Shown: positions 17,643-26,665, counted from the first letter of the stretch. The stretch: 64,000 nt of DNA from an uncultured Mobiluncus sp. (GCF_947087965.1 NZ_CAMUES010000001.1:372001-436000); one strand, 5' to 3'. Notes: generated by a model from the sequence alone, not told the origin. Numbers and translations are program-made.

Positions 17643-19577
17643 ATGACTCGAAAAACGTATCTGAAATCTTGGTGGCCCCTTGCAGTGCTGGGCATGCTGG
17701 GCGTGTTGGGTCTGCTTTCCGGACCCGGCGGCATTAGTCTGAACTCTCCCGAGTTCCCCGGCCAGACCCCAACTGTCTCAACGACAGCAGCAGCCAGTGT
17801 TCCTCACGCTGAGGCCACGCGGAATGTGGTCCCGGCCCTTCCACAGAGACTTTCCGCCCTCACTGAAACATTGCCCGAGGATTTCACCCCCCACACCGAC
17901 CGGGAGGTAGGTGAGTTGATGATTGGCGGGGGCGCTCCCGTAGGTGCTCAGGACGTGAGCTGGATTGGCTATATCGCCATTACCAATTGGAACGGGACCG
18001 GCTCAATCTGTACCGGGATATTAGTCCATCCTTCCTGGGTGTTGACCGCGGGTCACTGCATGGCGAACAAGCCCCGCTACGTTTCTGTTAAGTTCGGCTT
18101 GACCAGGGAGCTATCCGCTCAGGTGGATGATTACAAAGTTCATCCGCAATATGACGCTTCTCTGCTGCACCTGCAAACTCCGATGTCCGGGATAACCCCG
18201 GCAGTTTTGGCGGCCGGTCAAGCCCCGGCGGGAACCGTGGCTTTGGAATACGGCTGGGGTGGGGCATCGAATACGCTGTTGTCCACTCCGCAAAGAATCG
18301 CGGCGACCTGCTACACGGTGGTGCAAGGGCCAACGCAGGGTGAGTTTACGGCTAACTGCGGCGGGACTGTCGCTCCTGGTCAGCTCAGTTACAAGACCTC
18401 GTGGCCGGGAGTGATGACCGAGCACGGTGATTCCGGTGGACCTCTGCTGGTATCCAATCAGGTTATAGGGACTTTGATTGGGGGCAATGATCAGGGAGCT
18501 TACTTTGGTTCCGTGATTCCCCTAGCTTCGTGGCTGAAAGACATCACCGGGGTGACCTTGGGGGCAGCTTCGGGGAATACGACGGAATATCCCTATGAAT
18601 CTCGACTGAGTCGGATTGCCGGAGCCGATCGGGTCTCGACAGCTCTAGCGTTGCACTCAGCGAGTGGGACCAATGGGGACGCGATTGTGCTGACCACCGG
18701 GCGGCTCGCCCCTGACGCTTTGAGCTCCGCGGCTTTGGTGGGGGCGCGAGGAGCCACGGTTTTGCTCACGGTGTCCAATCCGGTGGAACCGGCTGTGATT
18801 TCTGCCATTAAGGCTTCCCCGCGCAAGACCCTCTACGTGGTCGGCGGGGGAGTGAAACTCTCGCCTGCTCAACGCGCTGAACTGCAGCAAGCCGGAATCT
18901 CCATCACCGACCTGGTGGGTCAAGATCGTTTCGACACGGCGGGTCGGGTCGCGGCCCTCGCGGCCCAGGAAAACGCTTCGGTCAGCGCCAACACGAAACT
19001 CCTTGACGTGTTCCTGGTAGATGCCACCAGTGACCCTAACATTCCCGATGCTATTGCTGCCGGTCCCGCCGTGGCCAATGCCCACGGTGTCATCCTCTTT
19101 ACCCGCTCGAACAGCATCCCACCCACCACTCTCCAAGCGATTTCCACCCTGGCGAACACGGCGGCAAAGCAAGGGGGCAAGCTGCGCGTGTGGGGGATAG
19201 GCGGCAGGGCGGCTACAGCCGTTACCACCAACGCCGCCAATGCGGACATGGACTGGAGCAGTGCCGTGAGCGAGGTAAAGACCATCGTGGGTATAGATCG
19301 TTTCCAGACTTCTACCCAGTTGGCCCAAAACTTCTTCCCCAATGCCCCGGGATACCTGGTGGCTTCCGGCAACGTGTTTGCTGACGGTTTGGCTGGCTCA
19401 GGCTACGCACACGCCAATAACCAGGCCATTGTGCTCAGTCGCCCGGCCTCTCTGGACGCGAACCTGCAGAGTTTCGTGCAAGCCCATCCGCAAGCTGCTT
19501 ACACCATCGCCGGTGGGACCGGGGCGGTGTCACGAGGTGTGGCGAACCAAATTGGCGCCCTACTGACGGCGCGTTAA
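17643..19577 (+). CDS. Secreted trypsin-like serine protease with CWB2 repeats
   Basis: 644-residue exported protein. Residues about 8-30 form a signal/anchor helix. An S1 (chymotrypsin-fold) protease domain follows at about 90-305, with triad His138 (TAGHC), Asp171 (YDASLLHL) and Ser264 (GDSGGP). From about residue 320 to the end are three CWB2 repeats (RIAGADRVSTA, LVGQDRFDTA, IVGIDRFQTS) that should hold it on the cell wall. ATG 17643 follows ACAGGAG with good spacing. Because it lies 31 bp after truB with no terminator or clear promoter, it is probably read through from the translation-factor cluster. The substrate is unknown; host proteins or other surface proteins are plausible. Confidence 0.88.
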   Translation: MTRKTYLKSWWPLAVLGMLGVLGLLSGPGGISLNSPEFPGQTPTVSTTAAASVPHAEATRNVVPALPQRLSALTETLPEDFTPHTDREVGELMIGGGAPVGAQDVSWIGYIAITNWNGTGSICTGILVHPSWVLTAGHCMANKPRYVSVKFGLTRELSAQVDDYKVHPQYDASLLHLQTPMSGITPAVLAAGQAPAGTVALEYGWGGASNTLLSTPQRIAATCYTVVQGPTQGEFTANCGGTVAPGQLSYKTSWPGVMTEHGDSGGPLLVSNQVIGTLIGGNDQGAYFGSVIPLASWLKDITGVTLGAASGNTTEYPYESRLSRIAGADRVSTALALHSASGTNGDAIVLTTGRLAPDALSSAALVGARGATVLLTVSNPVEPAVISAIKASPRKTLYVVGGGVKLSPAQRAELQQAGISITDLVGQDRFDTAGRVAALAAQENASVSANTKLLDVFLVDATSDPNIPDAIAAGPAVANAHGVILFTRSNSIPPTTLQAISTLANTAAKQGGKLRVWGIGGRAATAVTTNAANADMDWSSAVSEVKTIVGIDRFQTSTQLAQNFFPNAPGYLVASGNVFADGLAGSGYAHANNQAIVLSRPASLDANLQSFVQAHPQAAYTIAGGTGAVSRGVANQIGALLTAR

Positions 19578-19666
19578 TCGACCGGAAACGCCGCGCTCAC
19601 AGACCTTATCGCTCGTCTCAAATAGTGGACAGTAGTGCCGAATTATGGATAACCGGGCTCACTCGC

Positions 19667-19684
19667 TAAACTTGCCACAAGTTT
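19667..19684 (+). promoter_or_regulatory. Palindrome and -10-like box upstream of the symporter gene
   Basis: A perfect inverted repeat AAACTTG-CCA-CAAGTTT (19668-19684) overlaps a TANNNT-type -10, TAAACT (19667-19672). Transcription would start inside the palindrome, about 33 nt before ATG 19713. It may be an operator, or a short 5' hairpin in the mRNA. No clear -35 is present. Confidence 0.4.
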
Positions 19685-19712
19685 GTATCCGAAAATACTG
19701 AGGCAATACACT

Positions 19713-21143
19713 ATGGACAAGTTTTTTGAGGTTCTCAACGCGGTTGATGCTTTCGTCTGGGGGCCGTTTTTCCTAATCCCCCTGCTGCTAGGAACCGGGC
19801 TGTGGCTGACCATTCGCCTGACGGGAATCCAGTTTCGTAAACTCGGTCCCGCGCTGCACCTGGCCCTGCTGAAACGTGATGAGGGCGCCGGGGAAAGCGT
19901 CGAGGGGAAACAACCGCTCGATGACACTATCGAGGGCGATATTTCTCACTACCAAGCACTGACCACCGCCCTGGCCGCTACCGTCGGGGTCGGAAACATT
20001 GCCGGTGTCGCGACCGCTATCCACATTGGCGGACCCGGAGCAGTGTTCTGGATGTGGGTTACCGGTTTAGTTGGTATGGCTTCTAAGTATTCCGAGGCTT
20101 TCCTGGCGGTGCGTTTCCGCACCAAAGACGCAAAAGGCGAGATGAGCGGCGGCCCGCAGTACTACCTGGAACACGTCACGAAAGTGAAGTGGCTGGGGCG
20201 GACTTTGGCTATCGCCTTTGCGATCTTTGCGATTATTGCCTCGTTCGGTATCGGCAACCTGACCCAAGCAAACTCGGTCGCGACCCAGTTAGAGGCCTCT
20301 TTCGGGGTAAACCCGTGGATGACCGGCCTGTTCATGGCGGCTCTGACCGGCATCGTGCTGCTGGGAGGAGTGAAATCCATCGGCCGGGTGACCTCGGCTT
20401 TTGTCCCCATAATGATCATTCTCTACGTGGGAGCCTCGCTGATTGTGCTGGGTCTGTACGTCACCAAAATTCCCGCCGCTCTAGCCCTGATTTTTCACGA
20501 TGCCTTTACCGGGACTGCCGCGACGGGTGGTTTCGTAGGCTCCACGTTCATGATGGTGCTCCAGTACGGGGTAGCACGCGGGATTTTCTCTAACGAGTCC
20601 GGGATGGGGTCCGCGGCAATTGCGGCGGCTGCCGCGCGTACTCGCGAACCGGTCCGGCAAGGACTCGTCTCCATGACCCAAACCTTCATCGACACCATCA
20701 TCGTGGTGTCCATGACGGCCCTGGTCATCGTTGTTACGGGAGCGTGGACAGTGACCGATGCCGACGGTCAAACGCTGGATGGTTCGCCTCTCACCGCGCA
20801 GGCTTTCAACATCGGTTTCCCCGGCGGTCAGGGTCACTTTGTGGTGGCAGTTTCCCTGGTGTTCTTTGCGTTTTCTACCGTGCTGGGCTGGGCATACTAC
20901 GGGGAACGCTGTGTGCAACGTTTGTTCGGCCTAAAAGCCGTCACCGTCTACCGCTTGCTATTCGCCATAGTTGTTTTCGTGGGCTGTATCACGGAACTGA
21001 AAGTCGCGTGGACACTGGCTGATGTCACGAACGGCTTGATGGCTCTGCCTAACTTGATTGGGCTCATCCTGGCTTCCGGTCTGATTGCCCGTGAAACCAG
21101 GGCATACCTGAAGCGCGACCCGAAACTGCAAGAATCCCAGTAA
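19713..21143 (+). CDS. Alanine/glycine:cation symporter (AGCS) family protein
   Basis: 476-residue membrane transporter with about 11 helices. The family motifs are FIPLLLGTGLWLTIRLTGIQF (read in parts), ATVGVGNIAGVATAIHIGGPGAVFWMW (in parts), and GMGSAAIAAAAA in the second half (NESGMGSA). It takes up alanine or glycine with sodium or protons. ATG 19713 is preferred over TTG 19683 because the shorter start fits the family N-terminus and lies after GAGG. The gene is convergent with the CapA-like gene, 58 bp apart. Confidence 0.93.
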   Translation: MDKFFEVLNAVDAFVWGPFFLIPLLLGTGLWLTIRLTGIQFRKLGPALHLALLKRDEGAGESVEGKQPLDDTIEGDISHYQALTTALAATVGVGNIAGVATAIHIGGPGAVFWMWVTGLVGMASKYSEAFLAVRFRTKDAKGEMSGGPQYYLEHVTKVKWLGRTLAIAFAIFAIIASFGIGNLTQANSVATQLEASFGVNPWMTGLFMAALTGIVLLGGVKSIGRVTSAFVPIMIILYVGASLIVLGLYVTKIPAALALIFHDAFTGTAATGGFVGSTFMMVLQYGVARGIFSNESGMGSAAIAAAAARTREPVRQGLVSMTQTFIDTIIVVSMTALVIVVTGAWTVTDADGQTLDGSPLTAQAFNIGFPGGQGHFVVAVSLVFFAFSTVLGWAYYGERCVQRLFGLKAVTVYRLLFAIVVFVGCITELKVAWTLADVTNGLMALPNLIGLILASGLIARETRAYLKRDPKLQESQ

Positions 21144-21201
21144 CCCTTCCGCACCGGCCTCGTGCCAAAGCCGAAAAGCTATGCAGAAGCAATCGAGACA
21201 C

Positions 21202-22473
21202 CTATTGCTTAGGTAGTGCTTCAACTTTGGCAGGGGAGGGCCCTGCGGGCGGCTCGGTAAGTTCAGGAGTTTCGGGACCCACCAGGGATTGCAAAAACCC
21301 CCGGTACTGTGCGGCCTTGCTCGCACTCATGGCGCTGCCGGGGGGAATTTGCCCCTGCGCCGCCGCAGCTAGCGGTACCACCATATGCGAATCTGGTTCC
21401 AGCCCGATTGCTACCCACTGGGTAGAGATAACTTCGGCATTGCCCTGAGCTGGAACCCTAATCGTGGCCCAGGCGATTTGTTCCGAATCCGTGTGCATCG
21501 TGGTCAGGGGGCGCATATCCGAGATGACATTCCCCACGCTCCAATACGTCCACATACCTTTGCCGTCCACGCCGCCGGGCAGCTTCTCAATGCCCTGGGG
21601 AACGTGCGGATGATGACCGATATAGAGGTCAATCAGCCCACTTGCGGCGGCTTCCTGTGCCCATTGGCGCGCCCAGCCGGAGGGCTGCAACTCATATTCC
21701 AGCCCGTTATGGCCGGACAAAATGACTACATTGGCGCCCTCCTGGCGAGCCTGGGCCGCCCAGGTGAGGATTTCACTCATATTGTCAACGTTGACCAGCC
21801 ACGGTTTTTCATTGATGTAGGGCATTCCGCCCAGCTTTCCCCAAGCCAGGGACAGGTGAGCAATCTTGATGGTGCGACCGTCTTTGGTCAAACTGTACAT
21901 CTGATAAGGTTTTTCCTCCGCGCTGCGCCGGGAACCGGTGGCTCCCATGCCGGCTTTTTCCAGCACATTGAGCGTCTGGTAGACGCCCTCGATGCCCTGG
22001 TCAGTGGTGTGGTTGGAAGCGGTGGAACAGCCGTCGTAGCCCAAATCTTTCATATCCTGAGCCCAGCCTGTAGGCATAGCAAAATTGGGAAACCCCTGGT
22101 AAGGGGCGCCGTCCTGGGCAAAAGCAATCTCTTGATGGCAAATCGCCAGGTCAGCCCCCTCGAGAAACGGTTTGATGCCAGCCATCAGATTCGTAAAGTG
22201 CGTGTTTCCCGCGGCATCACGAGACACATCGGGCATGAGGGCATCGTGGGTCAGAGCATCGCCCGTGGCCGCAACGGTAAAGGTGATGTCCGGCGGCTGC
22301 GTTGTGGTCGGTTGTGGTTTGACGTTCAAAAGGGATGGTTTGGTGGGAATTTCCGTGGCAGCGGATTTTCCGGAGGCACCCTCACAACCCGACAGCCCCC
22401 AGGTTCCGCCCATCACCAGCAGGGATGCGGCGACAATCTGGCTGATTCTGCGGGTGACGTCTCTGTGCTCCAT
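21202..22473 (-). CDS. CapA-family lipoprotein (metallophosphoesterase-like)
   Basis: 423-residue predicted lipoprotein. The signal peptide ends in a lipobox (GLSGC), and a Thr/Pro-rich linker follows. A CapA/PgsA-type domain shows GDALTHDAL, the conserved ASNHTTDQG (usual form NHxxD), LSGHNGLEY and GHHPHVPQG. CapA proteins are linked to poly-gamma-glutamate or capsule export, but many actinobacterial members have no assigned role. ATG 22473 lies 6 nt after TATAAA with no Shine-Dalgarno, so a leaderless mRNA is likely. It is 41 bp downstream of ribF in the same direction. Confidence 0.85.
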   Translation of the reverse strand: MEHRDVTRRISQIVAASLLVMGGTWGLSGCEGASGKSAATEIPTKPSLLNVKPQPTTTQPPDITFTVAATGDALTHDALMPDVSRDAAGNTHFTNLMAGIKPFLEGADLAICHQEIAFAQDGAPYQGFPNFAMPTGWAQDMKDLGYDGCSTASNHTTDQGIEGVYQTLNVLEKAGMGATGSRRSAEEKPYQMYSLTKDGRTIKIAHLSLAWGKLGGMPYINEKPWLVNVDNMSEILTWAAQARQEGANVVILSGHNGLEYELQPSGWARQWAQEAAASGLIDLYIGHHPHVPQGIEKLPGGVDGKGMWTYWSVGNVISDMRPLTTMHTDSEQIAWATIRVPAQGNAEVISTQWVAIGLEPDSHMVVPLAAAAQGQIPPGSAMSASKAAQYRGFLQSLVGPETPELTEPPAGPSPAKVEALPKQ

Positions 22474-22479
22474 GAAACA

Positions 22480-22485
22480 TTTATA
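22480..22485 (-). promoter_or_regulatory. -10 box 6 nt before the CapA-like start (leaderless)
   Basis: On the minus strand TATAAA is followed by TGTTTC and then ATG. With transcription starting 6-7 nt after the -10 the mRNA would begin at the start codon. No -35 match. Confidence 0.45.
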
Positions 22486-22513
22486 CCAAATCAACCTGAT
22501 GATTCCGCCACAC

Positions 22514-23509
22514 TCAGGCTGTGACTGCTCCGGGAGTGATGCGTTGAGCTTTGGGAACCCCCAAGACCACGGCCGTCTCCAGCAGGTCGCAATCCATACG
22601 CTCCAACAGTGCGTCCAATGAATGAAAAGCCAGGTTGTCGCGAATCCGATGCACGAATTCGACCACGACTTCTTCCCCGTACAAATCCAAGTCTGCGCGC
22701 CCTAAAACGTGGGCTTCCACGGTACGCCCCACGTCGCCAAAATGCGGGGAAGTTCCCACCGAAATAGCGGCGGGCACCACCTCTAGGGAAGTCGGACTCT
22801 CCGAGTGGGGTGGGTAAGGCATCCGCAGCCAACCCGCGTAAACACCATCGGCGGGAATCGCCTCCACGAACTGTGCGTCCAGGTTAGCGGTGGGAAATCC
22901 CAGTTTGCGCCCGCGCCGCTTGCCGTGAATGACTGTGCCGCGCACCGAATGGGCTCGCCCCAACACATAAGCGGCCTGGTCAACCCGGCCTTGAGCCAGC
23001 AGTTCGCGCACCCAAGACGAGGACCAGCGGCGTCCAAAAATCGGGTCGACAATGTTGGGGATTGTCTCGACTGCAAACCCGTATTCTCTCCCCAATTCCC
23101 GCAGAGTCTGAGCGTCTCCGCTGTTATTGGATCCGAAATGCATATCTTCCCCAATGACGACCACCAGGGGATGCAGGGGGTTGACCAGGTAGTCGCGGAC
23201 GAACTCGGTGGGGGACTGGGCGGCAAAATCGAGGTCATACTGTTGGACCCAGGTCGTCTCCACCCCCAGCTGTTCGATGCGGGTCAGTCGGTCCGGCAGG
23301 GAACAAATCAACTTATTCTTGGGGTCGGGGTGGTGAACCTGGCGAGGCAACGGGTCGAACGTCAACACAACAGAGGTCGCCTCGCGCTCGTGAGCCAGCG
23401 CCACGACTTTCTCGATGATTCGTTTATGTCCGGTGTGAACGCCGTCAAAAGTACCTATGGTCACGATACTCGGGCCGAAACTTGACGGTTTGTCACGAAG
23501 TATTTGCAC
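22514..23509 (-). CDS. ribF: Bifunctional riboflavin kinase/FAD synthetase
   Basis: 331-residue enzyme making FMN from riboflavin and then FAD. The N-terminal adenylyltransferase domain has TIGTFDGVHTGHKRI and VIGEDMHFG. The C-terminal flavokinase domain has GKRRGRKLGFPTANL and the Glu-rich segment LYGEEVVVEFVHRIR. The GTG 23509 start has AAGG about 7 nt upstream. ribF often lies beside truB and rpsO in actinobacteria; here the symporter and CWB2 genes have been placed between them. Confidence 0.95.
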   Translation of the reverse strand: MQILRDKPSSFGPSIVTIGTFDGVHTGHKRIIEKVVALAHEREATSVVLTFDPLPRQVHHPDPKNKLICSLPDRLTRIEQLGVETTWVQQYDLDFAAQSPTEFVRDYLVNPLHPLVVVIGEDMHFGSNNSGDAQTLRELGREYGFAVETIPNIVDPIFGRRWSSSWVRELLAQGRVDQAAYVLGRAHSVRGTVIHGKRRGRKLGFPTANLDAQFVEAIPADGVYAGWLRMPYPPHSESPTSLEVVPAAISVGTSPHFGDVGRTVEAHVLGRADLDLYGEEVVVEFVHRIRDNLAFHSLDALLERMDCDLLETAVVLGVPKAQRITPGAVTA

Positions 23510-23586
23510 TCCTCAACCTTAGCATGACGCTATCCGCTCCGACCTCGGCGCTGCGCGCCAACCGGGTAAGGGGCGGGGCTTTAACC

Positions 23587-23611
23587 CTTTTGGGTGTTCA
23601 GTTACCAAAAG
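23587..23611. repeat. Inverted repeat in the ribF / CWB2 divergent region
   Basis: Arms CTTTTGG (23587-23593) and CCAAAAG (23605-23611) are separated by 11 bp, between the divergent ribF and CWB2 genes. An operator is plausible; nothing more can be said from sequence alone. Confidence 0.35.
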
Positions 23612-23662
23612 TGCCTCAATAGGCTGAGTGGGTCACGACTGTTTCAACGGAAAGGTACAGAC

Positions 23663-25075
23663 ATGCAGACATGGGTAAAGCGCGGATCCATTTCCGGCAC
23701 CGTGGGAGCCTTGACTTTAGCGATGATGACCCTGGTTGCCGTCAGCGAGTCCCAGGCAGAAGGGTTGAACTATGAACGTCTGGCGGGGCCCAGCGGGGTG
23801 GAAACCTCCCTGGCGGTAGCCAAGCACACTTGGGGGACGAACTGGCCGGTGGTCTATGTGGCCGCGAACCGTAACCCGGTGGATGCCCTACCGGCGGCGA
23901 CTATCGGGGACGGACCGGTGGTACTCACCGATGGGAAACAGCTGAACCTCGGCGGGGTCAAACCCGGCCACATCGTAATCTTGGGTGGACCGGGCGCAGT
24001 TCCTGAAAGCATTGCCCAGCAAGCCCGGCAAACCTGCGGCGCAGAAAATGTAGAACGCCTGGCTGGCTCTGACCGCAATGCGACCGCCCGGGCTATCGCT
24101 GACCGCTGGATACAGGTAAACGGCCCCACCAACCGCATGTATCTGACCAAAAACGCCGGTTCCGGTTCCCCTGATGCGGTCGCCGGTTCGGTGCTGCGTG
24201 ACGGTCCCATCATCACCTACACGAACGAAGCCAGCATCAGTGCCGCACAGCAGTTCGTTGCGATGCGGATGCCGGCGGACCAGCCGGCTGGCGCGGAACT
24301 GGTGGCTTTGGGTGGGCCGGGCGCGGTTCCTGACGCGGTACTCCAAACAGTTGCGAACGGTGCGGCAACCCAACGTTTTGCGGGAGCAAACCGTTATGCG
24401 ACCGCTTTTGAAATCGCCAAGTTTGCCGCAACTGATCTCGCCCGAACGGTCGCCTACGTAGCTTCCGGAATCGCACTGAAGGACGCGATGGTGGCGGGTG
24501 CGGCGAAGGACGGTTTTATCCTGCTGACACCTCCCGGTGGTGCAGGTACTTTCCAGCAAATCGTGTCTATGGGCGCTAACAAGATTGTGTTTATTGGAGG
24601 AGAAGGTGTGTTGCCGCAGAGCACTGTGGTTATGGCAGCCGGTGTTGGTTTAGGTGCGGACGGTCCGGGGGATCCCCAGATTGTCAACAATTCTGAAGCC
24701 AGTGTCTTAACCGGTGTCATTCGGGTTCTCTCCGCCAAAGAACTAATCAGGCTGGAACAGGGCAAAGATGTGCCGGAATTGGAGAAGATCTTTTCAGGAA
24801 CGGAGTATGTGGTCATGATTCTGGATGAACCGGCGGTATTTGATATCCCCCATGCCTCTGAGCTGGAAGTCGGCACACCCACTGACGCTCGCGAAGCCAA
24901 AATCGTTGGCATTCTGGACAGTACTTCGGGAGCTGATTTGAATCCGTGGCGTCTCCACGATGGAGGTGAGACCACGGTGACATTTGCAGGTCATAGCCTG
25001 TATTGGCCTACCGATGTGAGCTTGCCCACCACTAGTCCCCACGCTACGGCAGCCTATATCGGCTACAACCTCTAG
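23663..25075 (+). CDS. Secreted CWB2-repeat protein with an unrecognised C-terminal domain
   Basis: 470-residue exported protein. ATG 23663 follows GGAAAGG. The signal peptide ends at SQA/EG, and CWB2 repeats are marked by RLAGPSGVETS, RLAGSDRNATA and RFAGANRYATA. From about residue 330 the CWB2 part gives way to about 135 residues that I do not recognise, with no cysteines and the phrases LSAKELIRLEQGKD and YVVMILDEPAVFD. The C-terminal part may carry the specific function. The third CWB2 gene in 14 kb, it ends at a strong terminator that reaches into the leader of the next gene. Confidence 0.82.
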   Translation: MQTWVKRGSISGTVGALTLAMMTLVAVSESQAEGLNYERLAGPSGVETSLAVAKHTWGTNWPVVYVAANRNPVDALPAATIGDGPVVLTDGKQLNLGGVKPGHIVILGGPGAVPESIAQQARQTCGAENVERLAGSDRNATARAIADRWIQVNGPTNRMYLTKNAGSGSPDAVAGSVLRDGPIITYTNEASISAAQQFVAMRMPADQPAGAELVALGGPGAVPDAVLQTVANGAATQRFAGANRYATAFEIAKFAATDLARTVAYVASGIALKDAMVAGAAKDGFILLTPPGGAGTFQQIVSMGANKIVFIGGEGVLPQSTVVMAAGVGLGADGPGDPQIVNNSEASVLTGVIRVLSAKELIRLEQGKDVPELEKIFSGTEYVVMILDEPAVFDIPHASELEVGTPTDAREAKIVGILDSTSGADLNPWRLHDGGETTVTFAGHSLYWPTDVSLPTTSPHATAAYIGYNL

Positions 25076-25120
25076 ACTCGGGACTCTTTCGCATTCTCTC
25101 AGCGGATAACTTCATCACCA

Positions 25121-25161
25121 CCCCCTTGCCTTAGACTTAGACTCTGAGGCAAGGGGGTTTT
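25121..25161 (+). terminator. Terminator whose 3' arm is the ribosome-binding site of the next gene
   Basis: Perfect 11-bp stem CCCCCTTGCCT (25121-25131) / AGGCAAGGGGG (25147-25157), then TTTT, ending one base before ATG 25163. The AAGGGGG of the 3' arm is the only Shine-Dalgarno of the oxidoreductase gene. Two TANNNT boxes (TAGACT at 25132-25137 and 25138-25143) lie in the loop. Confidence 0.8.
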
Positions 25162-25162
25162 C

Positions 25163-26161
25163 ATGTGGGCAATTCAGGGCGTTGACGGCGTGCCGGTTCT
25201 GGTCGAGGCAGATCGTCCCCAGGTCGGTGCCGGCCAGATTCTCATTGAAGTGTCGGCCGCGGGAGTGAACCGGGCGGACTTGCTGCAGGTGGCGGGCCAT
25301 TATCCGCCCCCTGCCGGGGCACCGCAGACGCTCGGGCTGGAGGCTGCCGGGACGGTCGTGGAGGTGGGGCCAGGCGTTGACTCAGCTTGGCTGGGTCGCG
25401 CCGCGGTGGCTCTGGTGGAGGGCGGCGCACAAGCGCAGTTCTGTGCCGCCAACGTGGATTTAGCTTTGCCGTTGCCTATAGCGGGGCGTCTCAATGGCTA
25501 CATCGCGGGGGCTGCCCTCCTGGAAGCAGCGGTAACGGCCTGGCACAACCTGGTGGACTTGGGATTCCCGAGCGACTCCTGGGCAGGACGTTTCGTGTTG
25601 ATTCAAGGCGGTTCGGGGGCGGTGGGTACCGTGGCGGTGCAGTTGGCCAAGGCTTTGGGGGCCACGGTGGGAACTACCGCTGGGGAACTCGACAGGTGCC
25701 ACAAATTGACGCTTTTGGGTGCGGACGCTGCCGCGGACTATCACAATCCCGACGAATTGCTGGGGATGAAACAGGAACTCACCGATGGCCACGGCTTTGA
25801 CCTGATTCTGGACGTATCCGGAGCCGGGGGATTGGAAAGGAACCTGGAGCTACTTGCCAAACATGGAATCCTCAACATTATCGGCTTGCAGAAGGGGCGT
25901 CATGCCCAGCTGGATTTGGGCCAGGTCTTAACCAAATCGGCGCGGATTCAAGGTTCCGCCATTCGCGGTCTTGATGTTGAGGCCAAAGCCCGGTTGGTGA
26001 GTGCCGTAGGGGAACACGTGTGGCCCCTAGTCCAGGAGCAGCGGATTCGTCCAGTTATCGCCTATACGCTGGCGTTTTCCAAGGCAAAACGCGCCCATAA
26101 GTACCTGGCAAAAAGCACCGCCCGACCCTTGGGAAAAATAGTGCTGAGCACCGACGCGTGA
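25163..26161 (+). CDS. NAD(P)H:quinone oxidoreductase (zinc-independent MDR family)
   Basis: 332-residue medium-chain reductase of the zeta-crystallin/PIG3 type. The N-terminal GroES-like domain has GVNRADLLQVAGHYPPP, and the Rossmann motif GGSGAVGTVAVQLAKALGA (in parts) lies at about residues 150-170. The zinc ligands of alcohol dehydrogenases are missing, as expected for quinone reductases. It reduces quinones or enones using NADPH. ATG 25163 uses AAGGGGG, which is also the 3' arm of the upstream terminator, so translation may depend on which promoter made the transcript. Confidence 0.88.
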   Translation: MWAIQGVDGVPVLVEADRPQVGAGQILIEVSAAGVNRADLLQVAGHYPPPAGAPQTLGLEAAGTVVEVGPGVDSAWLGRAAVALVEGGAQAQFCAANVDLALPLPIAGRLNGYIAGAALLEAAVTAWHNLVDLGFPSDSWAGRFVLIQGGSGAVGTVAVQLAKALGATVGTTAGELDRCHKLTLLGADAAADYHNPDELLGMKQELTDGHGFDLILDVSGAGGLERNLELLAKHGILNIIGLQKGRHAQLDLGQVLTKSARIQGSAIRGLDVEAKARLVSAVGEHVWPLVQEQRIRPVIAYTLAFSKAKRAHKYLAKSTARPLGKIVLSTDA

Positions 26162-26298
26162 AAACGCGCTTGTCCATAAACCGATGCCGCCCCGGGGTTA
26201 GACTCCGAGTGATGCGGACATATCTTATGAATCTGTAAAGCGCTGACAGCGGCGTCCGTCTAAAATCTGTGGAATTCGCGGGAGTTGTTGCTTTTTGC

Positions 26299-26389
26299 TA
26301 AACTTGTACAGCCGTCATGTCGGCCGCGCTACCGATGCTCCAGGAAAAGCCTGGGCGCTGCGCGCAACGAGTTAACCTAAGGAGAACCT
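26299..26389 (+). promoter_or_regulatory. rpsO promoter box and leader
   Basis: The TANNNT box TAAACT (26299-26304) is followed by a leader of about 80 nt. The leader holds a small hairpin CCAGG-AAAAG-CCTGG (26340-26354), and TAAGGAG stands 5 nt before the GTG. S15 autoregulates through its leader in several bacteria; whether this leader is such a site is not shown. The 228 bp between the oxidoreductase gene and rpsO contain no gene. Confidence 0.4.
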
Positions 26390-26659
26390 GTGGCACTGAC
26401 CAAGGAAGAAAAGCAAGCAATCATCAACGAATACGCGACTCATCCCGGGGACACTGGTTCCCCCGAAGTGCAAATCGCCCTATTGTCCAAGCGGATCAAG
26501 GACCTGACCGAGCACTTTAAGACTCACGAACATGACCATCATTCCCGTCGTGGTTTGATGCTGCTGGTCGGCCAGCGCAAGCGTCTGCTGGGCTACTTGC
26601 AGGACGTCGACATTGAACGCTACCGCAGCCTCAAAGAGCGCCTCGGTTTGCGTAAATAG
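26390..26659 (+). CDS. rpsO: 30S ribosomal protein S15
   Basis: 89-residue S15, complete, with the conserved [15 protein letters not shown] and [21 protein letters not shown] motifs (quoted in parts). It binds the 16S rRNA central domain and helps form bridge B4. Start GTG 26390 after TAAGGAG. An intrinsic terminator follows and then pnp, the usual rpsO-pnp order. Confidence 0.98.
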   Translation: MALTKEEKQAIINEYATHPGDTGSPEVQIALLSKRIKDLTEHFKTHEHDHHSRRGLMLLVGQRKRLLGYLQDVDIERYRSLKERLGLRK

Positions 26660-26665
26660 CAACTG

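Noticed and set aside
22514..22832. Second reverse gene overlapping the 3' end of ribF
   Set aside because: Frame-shifted shadow of the ribF C-terminal domain with Arg-rich translation.
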